NCBI GenBank assembly: GCA_902781305.1
Contig: CACZIV010000001.1
Location: 44,247 to 108,246, forward strand
Direction: 5' to 3'
From: Pseudoselenomonas ruminantium
GTDB taxonomy: Bacteria > Bacillota > Negativicutes > Selenomonadales > Selenomonadaceae
DNA length: 64,000 nucleotides
Below the pieces are notes generated by a model. The model made no database searches. It saw only the letters and a list, made by a program, of their open reading frames with translations, and was not told where the DNA came from. Shown in pieces: positions 60,526-64,000 of this stretch. Made by a program: the position numbers and the translations under genes. Position 1 is the first letter of the stretch. The number at the start of each line of letters is the position of its first letter.

Positions 60526-61835
60526 ACATCGCACATATTAAAAAGCTTAATGAGAAGATGCCATACTGGGCGAAGCGTCCTTTTGCCGGAATTATTAGAA
60601 GCCGTCTGACAAAAAATATTGATTTTTTTAATCAATATAAGGAACTTAGACAATTTGATGATATGGGCGTGGAAGAACGCAAGGCGCATCAACTCGCTAA
60701 GTTAAGGGAACTGCTCATTTACGCGCAGGAACATTGTCCGTATTACCGAGAACTTTTTGTAAAGTATAGCTTTTGTCCGCAGGAGCTTACCAGTATTGCG
60801 GACTTAAAAGTGTTGCCACTTCTCACCAAGGCGGACTTGCAGGAGCATTTTGCGGAAATAATGTCAGATGAAAATTTAGATTACTATGAGGTCAGTACTG
60901 GCGGGACAACTGGCAAGCCGGTGAAAATTATGATGGAGCGCAAGGCAATATTCCGTGAATGGGCGTTTGTATACCATTATTGGTCAAAGTTTGGTTATGA
61001 TTATAGGATGAGCAAACTGGCAACATTTCGTGGTGTTGATTTTGGTAAAAAACTCAGTGAGATAAATCCTTTGTACAGAGAGATTCGCCTAAATCCTATG
61101 CGAATGAGTAATAGCAATATAGAATTATATATGGATGCTATTGATAAATATGGTGCAGATTTTATATACGGCTATCCGTCTGCTGTATATAATTTTTGCA
61201 GGCTTTGCAGACAGGCGGGGATTGAGCTACAAAAGCGATTTAAAGCGATATTCTTAATCAGTGAAAATTTATATGACTATCAGCGAGAAATGATAAATAC
61301 TGTTTTGGCTGCGCCAATAGCAATGTTTTACGGACATTCTGAACGGGCTGTGTTTGCTGAGGAGATAAATGACGTATATCAATTTAATTCTGCTTATGGC
61401 GTAACAGAACTAAGCGATAATGGAGAACCTATCGTTACAGGTTTTGTGAACCGGCAAATGCCACTTATCCGTTATGTAGTGGATGACTATGTGACAGGAA
61501 ATGAAACAGATGGTTTTTCGATACAAGGTCATCATGATGCAGAGGTTCTATATGGTAAGGATGGAGAACAGATATCTGTTGCGGCTATTAACTTTCATGA
61601 TGATACTTTTGCCAATGTTGCTGCTTATCAATTTGTGCAGAGAGAAACAGGTAAAGTAATCATGAATATAAAACCGGAAACGATGCTTACGCAAGAAGAA
61701 CTGGCAAAAATACAGCGACGAGTAATAGAAAAATTAGGGAATGGACTAACCGTAACAATTAAGACTGTCGAAGATATAAAGTTGTCATCTAGAGGTAAAT
61801 ATAAGATGATAATACAGTATTTAAAATTTTTTTAG
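60522..61835 (+). CDS. CapK/phenylacetate-CoA-ligase-like adenylating protein
   Basis: A 437-residue AMP-binding superfamily protein. GTG 60522 overlaps the flippase stop (GTGTGA) and has GGGGGA upstream; ATG 60507 is possible. The P-loop-like adenylate motif EVSTGGTTGKPVKIMMER (about 126-143), YGYPSAVYNF (about 210-219) and FYGHSERAVFAEE (about 265-277) match CapK-type proteins found in capsule and LPS loci. A C-terminal RGKYKMIIQ is the usual end-domain lysine region. The role in polysaccharide synthesis is unproven; activation of an acyl or sugar-acid substituent is a guess. Confidence 0.82.
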   Translation: MNIAHIKKLNEKMPYWAKRPFAGIIRSRLTKNIDFFNQYKELRQFDDMGVEERKAHQLAKLRELLIYAQEHCPYYRELFVKYSFCPQELTSIADLKVLPLLTKADLQEHFAEIMSDENLDYYEVSTGGTTGKPVKIMMERKAIFREWAFVYHYWSKFGYDYRMSKLATFRGVDFGKKLSEINPLYREIRLNPMRMSNSNIELYMDAIDKYGADFIYGYPSAVYNFCRLCRQAGIELQKRFKAIFLISENLYDYQREMINTVLAAPIAMFYGHSERAVFAEEINDVYQFNSAYGVTELSDNGEPIVTGFVNRQMPLIRYVVDDYVTGNETDGFSIQGHHDAEVLYGKDGEQISVAAINFHDDTFANVAAYQFVQRETGKVIMNIKPETMLTQEELAKIQRRVIEKLGNGLTVTIKTVEDIKLSSRGKYKMIIQYLKFF

Positions 61836-61871
61836 TGAAGATTGGAGTGATTGTTGCAAAAAGCCTGTATT

Positions 61872-62211
61872 TTTGAGGAAACATATTTCATGAATGATAT
61901 CAATAATAAATTGCTCGAATGGCGCGAGTTTTACGGGTATAAACAAAGACAGGTTGCGGAAGCTATAGGCGTCAATCGTGCGACATATGCGAATTATGAA
62001 TGTGGCAGGCGTACTCCAGACATAGATGGGCTGGTCAAGTTGGCCAGGTTCTATAGGATTTCCCTTAATGAGTTGGTTGGTTGCAATACAAGTGAATCGG
62101 ATAACCTGGTTTTGCTGCCTCGTGACAGGAAGCTGTTAGAGCATTTTCATCAGTTATCTGAAATAAAGCAAGAGGCCTGCTTAGCCCATGTGAAGCTTGA
62201 TATAGAGTTGG
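61872..62211. repeat. Duplicated 340-base segment, copy A (XRE regulator)
   Basis: Same length and nearly the same sequence as 63475-63814, without gaps. The middle (about 61985-62150) is almost identical. It covers the ribosome site and coding region of an XRE regulator, up to the point where copy A runs into the galU remnant. Confidence 0.9.
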
Positions 62212-62240
62212 GATGCGCTGCGGGTACTGGCACATCGTGA
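61890..62240 (+). CDS. XRE-family helix-turn-helix regulator, copy A
   Basis: A 116-residue protein; ATG 61890 has GAGGAA eight bases upstream. The HTH KQRQVAEAIGVNRATYANYECGRRTPDIDGLVKLARFY (about 19-56) is a standard Cro/CI-type domain, followed by ELVGCNTSE and a short C-terminal helix region. It shares about 90 percent of residues with copy B (63493) up to KLDIELG; then its tail Gly-Cys-Ala-Ala-Gly-Thr-Gly-Thr-Ser is read out of frame from galU-derived DNA, so the natural C-terminus was lost at the junction. Probably regulates the locus or the neighbouring nuclease. Confidence 0.85.
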   Translation: MNDINNKLLEWREFYGYKQRQVAEAIGVNRATYANYECGRRTPDIDGLVKLARFYRISLNELVGCNTSESDNLVLLPRDRKLLEHFHQLSEIKQEACLAHVKLDIELGCAAGTGTS

Positions 62241-62391
62241 ACCGGTTTATGCTTACGATTTCGAGGGTATCCGTTATGATGTGGGGGATAAGCTGGGGTT
62301 CTTGAAGGCTACGGTGGAATATGCTCTGCGCAGGCCTGATTTGGGGCTGAGTTTTAACAAATATCTGCAGGAACTCGATGTAGACGAATAA
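62212..62391 (+). pseudogene. galU: 3' remnant of galU (UTP-glucose-1-phosphate uridylyltransferase)
   Basis: In the frame beginning GAT 62212, 59 codons read DALRVLAHREPVYAYDFEG, then IRYDVGDKLGFLKATVEYAL and RRPDLGLSFNKYLQELDVDE with TAA 62389-62391. This is the C-terminal end of GalU, where YAYDFEGxRYDVGDKLGFLKA is highly conserved. The first about 230 residues are absent and replaced by the XRE gene. It has no start codon or ribosome site. It shows that a galU gene once ended here and was cut by a recombination event. Confidence 0.9.
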
Positions 62392-62423
62392 AATCGAATC
62401 ATGCATATAAATTTGGCGAGTAG

Positions 62424-62485
62424 ATTTGACTCGTCAAATGGCATTAAGAAAGTCAGACTGCAAGTGTTTAAGCTTACAGTCTGAC
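62424..62485. terminator. Two hairpins between galU remnant and the Rpn gene
   Basis: ATTTGAC-TC-GTCAAAT (62424-62439) is a perfect small palindrome. GTCAGACTG (62452-62460) pairs with CAGTCTGAC (62477-62485). They lie between convergent reading frames and may terminate the minus-strand gene; the T-run is poor on both sides. Confidence 0.4.
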
Positions 62486-62518
62486 GAGTTTATCTCAGAT
62501 GAAAATATTTCTCATGAA

Positions 62519-63346
62519 TTAATGAAGTTGCAAAGCAAGTTCTTTGATACGTTCTTCGGATAGGCGGGAATATTTGATAATCTTCTCTATAGGTTCGTTG
62601 GCACGGAGCATATCGAGTGCGGTGTTAGTGGCCATTTCAAGTTGCCCTTCAGCGCGTCCTTCAACACGCCCTTCGGCACGTCCTTCATCGTGAAGTGTTT
62701 GCATTATTTTACACATGGTGTTAACCCCCTCTTTTTTATGCTTGAAAAAGTCGGCACGTTCAGCCAGCTCTGTATAGTGCATTTTTGCTGGATCATGGCA
62801 GAAGAAGTCCTGCATGAGCAGGCCTAATGCATCAGTGCCCCTGTAAGCACCATTTACATATGCAGTATGAGCGGCATCGTCAAAGGGTTGATTTACTTCT
62901 CTGATGATGTGGTCAATGTGGTATATGGGACACATTTTGCTAAAGATATCATTTTCGGTGATAAAGATAACCCAAACTTCGGGGAAGTCCTTGTACTTAG
63001 TACCCTTGTTGATTTCCCGTGAGTCGATAAGACTGTGGTTGAAGCGGGCACGTTTGGGATTGGCACCTTCGTCAGCACGTTGAATTTCTACGTTGTAGAT
63101 TTTGCCGGTACTGTCTACGGCGATAACATCAAATCTTGCGCTGCGTCCATAAAGATTTTGTGCAGAACGCTGGGTGACAACTTCTTTGACGATGATATCA
63201 TCGCGAGCAAAGAAAATACGGAGCAACAACTGCATACATGCGTTGCTGCCGTCAAAGCAGACATCAAAGAAGGTATCATCGATAAGGCGGAACTGTTCAA
63301 TGAGTTCTAGATATCTCTTGGGCGGGTCGTATTCGAGAAGTCCCAT
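62519..63346 (-). CDS. Rpn family recombination-promoting nuclease / PD-(D/E)XK transposase-like protein
   Basis: 275 residues. The PD-(D/E)XK core is visible as Asp in SARFDVIAVD (about 70-79) followed by Glu-x-Gln in KIYNVEIQRAD (about 84-94), then RARFNHSLID and PEVWVIFITENDIF, all typical of the Rpn/transposase_31 group (MGLLEYDPPKRYLELIEQF start region). The C-terminus has the charged repeat EGRAEGRVEGRAEGQLE (about 225-241). Such nucleases cut DNA with little specificity and are linked to recombination. Lying in opposite orientation between two copies of an XRE gene, it may have caused or exploited the duplication. Confidence 0.85.
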   Translation of the reverse strand: MGLLEYDPPKRYLELIEQFRLIDDTFFDVCFDGSNACMQLLLRIFFARDDIIVKEVVTQRSAQNLYGRSARFDVIAVDSTGKIYNVEIQRADEGANPKRARFNHSLIDSREINKGTKYKDFPEVWVIFITENDIFSKMCPIYHIDHIIREVNQPFDDAAHTAYVNGAYRGTDALGLLMQDFFCHDPAKMHYTELAERADFFKHKKEGVNTMCKIMQTLHDEGRAEGRVEGRAEGQLEMATNTALDMLRANEPIEKIIKYSRLSEERIKELALQLH

Positions 63347-63474
63347 AGTGCATCACCTTTCTATAATATTATAACATGGAGTTGCTTTTCATAGCTATCA
63401 TAACATAAATTAAAAATTATGTACATAAATAATGCGGCTTAATGTTTAGCGGTACACATATGTATGATTATTTA

Positions 63475-63814
63475 TTTGAGGAAACATGATTCATGATTGA
63501 TATCAATAATAAATTACTCGAATGGCGCGAGTTTTACGGATATAAGCAAAAACAGGTCGCGGAAGCTATGGGGGTCGTGCGTGCCACATATGCGAATTAT
63601 GAATGTGGCAGGCGTACTCCAGACATAGATGGGCTGGTCAAGTTGGCCAGGTTCTATAGGATTTCCCTTAACGAGTTGGTTGGTTGCAATACAAGTGAAT
63701 CGGATAACCTGGTTTTGCTGCCTCGTGACAGGCAGCTGTTAGAGCATTTTCATCAGTTATCCGACAAAAAGCAAAAGGTCTGCTTAGCTCATGTGAAGCT
63801 TGATGTAGAGTTGG
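63475..63814. repeat. Duplicated 340-base segment, copy B (XRE regulator)
   Basis: Direct repeat of 61872-62211, same length. The two are 1.26 kb apart and enclose the galU remnant and the Rpn gene. Confidence 0.9.
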
Positions 63815-63840
63815 AATTGGAATTTCGTGACAAAGAATGA
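63493..63840 (+). CDS. XRE-family helix-turn-helix regulator, copy B
   Basis: A 115-residue protein from ATG 63493 (TTTGAGGAAACATGATTC upstream). It has the same Cro/CI-type HTH as copy A; replacements include Asn-to-Val near position 29 in the recognition region, so operator choice could differ slightly. The C-terminus HVKLDVELELEFRDKE is presumably the native ending and overlaps the next reading frame. It is the likely intact parent of copy A. Confidence 0.85.
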   Translation: MIDINNKLLEWREFYGYKQKQVAEAMGVVRATYANYECGRRTPDIDGLVKLARFYRISLNELVGCNTSESDNLVLLPRDRQLLEHFHQLSDKKQKVCLAHVKLDVELELEFRDKE

Positions 63841-63853
63841 GGAAGTCTGCTAT

Positions 63854-64000
63854 ATGCGTATTTTTGCAGATGAAGGAGAATTGATAGAAAAATACAGGCG
63901 CTTGTCAGACGAAGGCCGGGCGCGTATCAGCAGCCAGATTGAATGTGAACTGCGCATCGATGCAGAGGTTGCTGCCAAGCGGCAGGAAAGTCAGCGCAAG
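63854..64000 (+). CDS. Unknown protein, cut by the window edge
   Basis: The frame is open from ATG 63854 (or GTG 63827 inside the XRE gene) to the edge. Visible residues MRIFADEGELIEKYRRLSDE and on (GRARISSQIECELRIDAEVAAKR) are charged and helical, resembling the C-terminal segment that follows the HTH in many XRE regulators. It may be a split or companion domain of copy B. No function is assigned. Confidence 0.45.
   Translation, partial: MRIFADEGELIEKYRRLSDEGRARISSQIECELRIDAEVAAKRQESQRK

Noticed and set aside
1-64000. CRISPR arrays, rRNA or tRNA genes
   Set aside because: No regularly spaced repeats and no cloverleaf or rRNA-like sequence was recognised on either strand by eye; a tRNAscan or Rfam search could still find a small RNA.

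Overview
The window reads as chromosome of a Negativicutes bacterium, most likely a Selenomonadaceae member (Selenomonas, Mitsuokella or Anaerovibrio type). This is an inference from gene content. A Gram-positive-type PolC coexists with an apparent outer-membrane gene set (heptose-kinase-like protein, Wzx/Wzy-type surface polysaccharide). There is a secreted cysteine (PTP-like) phytase of the Selenomonas ruminantium kind, a hyf-type energy-converting hydrogenase, and frequent TTG starts behind strong Shine-Dalgarno sites. No rRNA, tRNA or CRISPR array was recognised.

Layout. 1-0.5 kb: a DUF4160/DUF2442 pair. 0.6-2.4 kb (minus): RqcH/NFACT ribosome-rescue factor. 2.5-9.8 kb: six-gene group 4 [NiFe] hydrogenase operon hyfB-C-E-F-G-I with a fused ferredoxin/NuoB subunit. 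9.9-10.5 kb (minus): a phosphoribosyltransferase. 10.6-18.0 kb: surE, then ahcY-mtaD (S-adenosylhomocysteine and methylthioadenosine handling), ftsK, trmL, murB. 18.1-26.1 kb: beta-CASP nuclease, PAS-GGDEF protein, alaS, HlyD-like protein and phytase, mostly single-gene units separated by hairpin terminators. 26.2-33.4 kb: histidine operon yerC-hisZ-HD-hisG-hisD-hisC-hisB-hisH-hisA, with no hisF or hisIE after hisA. 33.4-39.8 kb: a 67-residue coiled-coil protein, an ASCH-like protein, a degenerate HldA-like kinase, an M16C peptidase and an L,D-transpeptidase. 39.8-48.2 kb: polA, mutM, coaE, slt, polC. 48.3-61.8 kb: a surface-polysaccharide locus (RHH regulator, wbaP, wzz, tagA/wecG, wecC, acetyltransferase, heparinase-like lyase, broken DUF362 gene, glycosyltransferase, wzy, flippase, capK-like). 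It becomes AT-rich towards 57-59 kb and ends in a galU remnant. 61.9-64 kb: a duplicated XRE regulator flanking an Rpn-family nuclease.

How the parts work together. The hydrogenase operon supplies the membrane arm, the catalytic large subunit and the small subunit of a proton-reducing ion-pumping complex; maturation genes lie elsewhere. The polysaccharide operon has an initiating phosphoglycosyltransferase, ManNAcA-type synthesis and transfer genes, polymerase, flippase and chain-length control. It shows clear decay: a broken DUF362 gene, a galU 3' remnant and a stop codon at the flippase 5' end.

The most unusual signals are these. (1) Three copies of an about 80-bp hairpin have unrelated but self-complementary arms around an identical core, and all five arm mismatches become G-U pairs only in minus-strand RNA. 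(2) A nine-G tract lies in the promoter spacer of the polysaccharide operon. (3) A GTCA-rich 27-28 nt motif sits in the same reading frame in variable loops of three unrelated proteins. (4) PolC lacks the proofreading insertion and the neighbouring PolA has lost its exonuclease active site.
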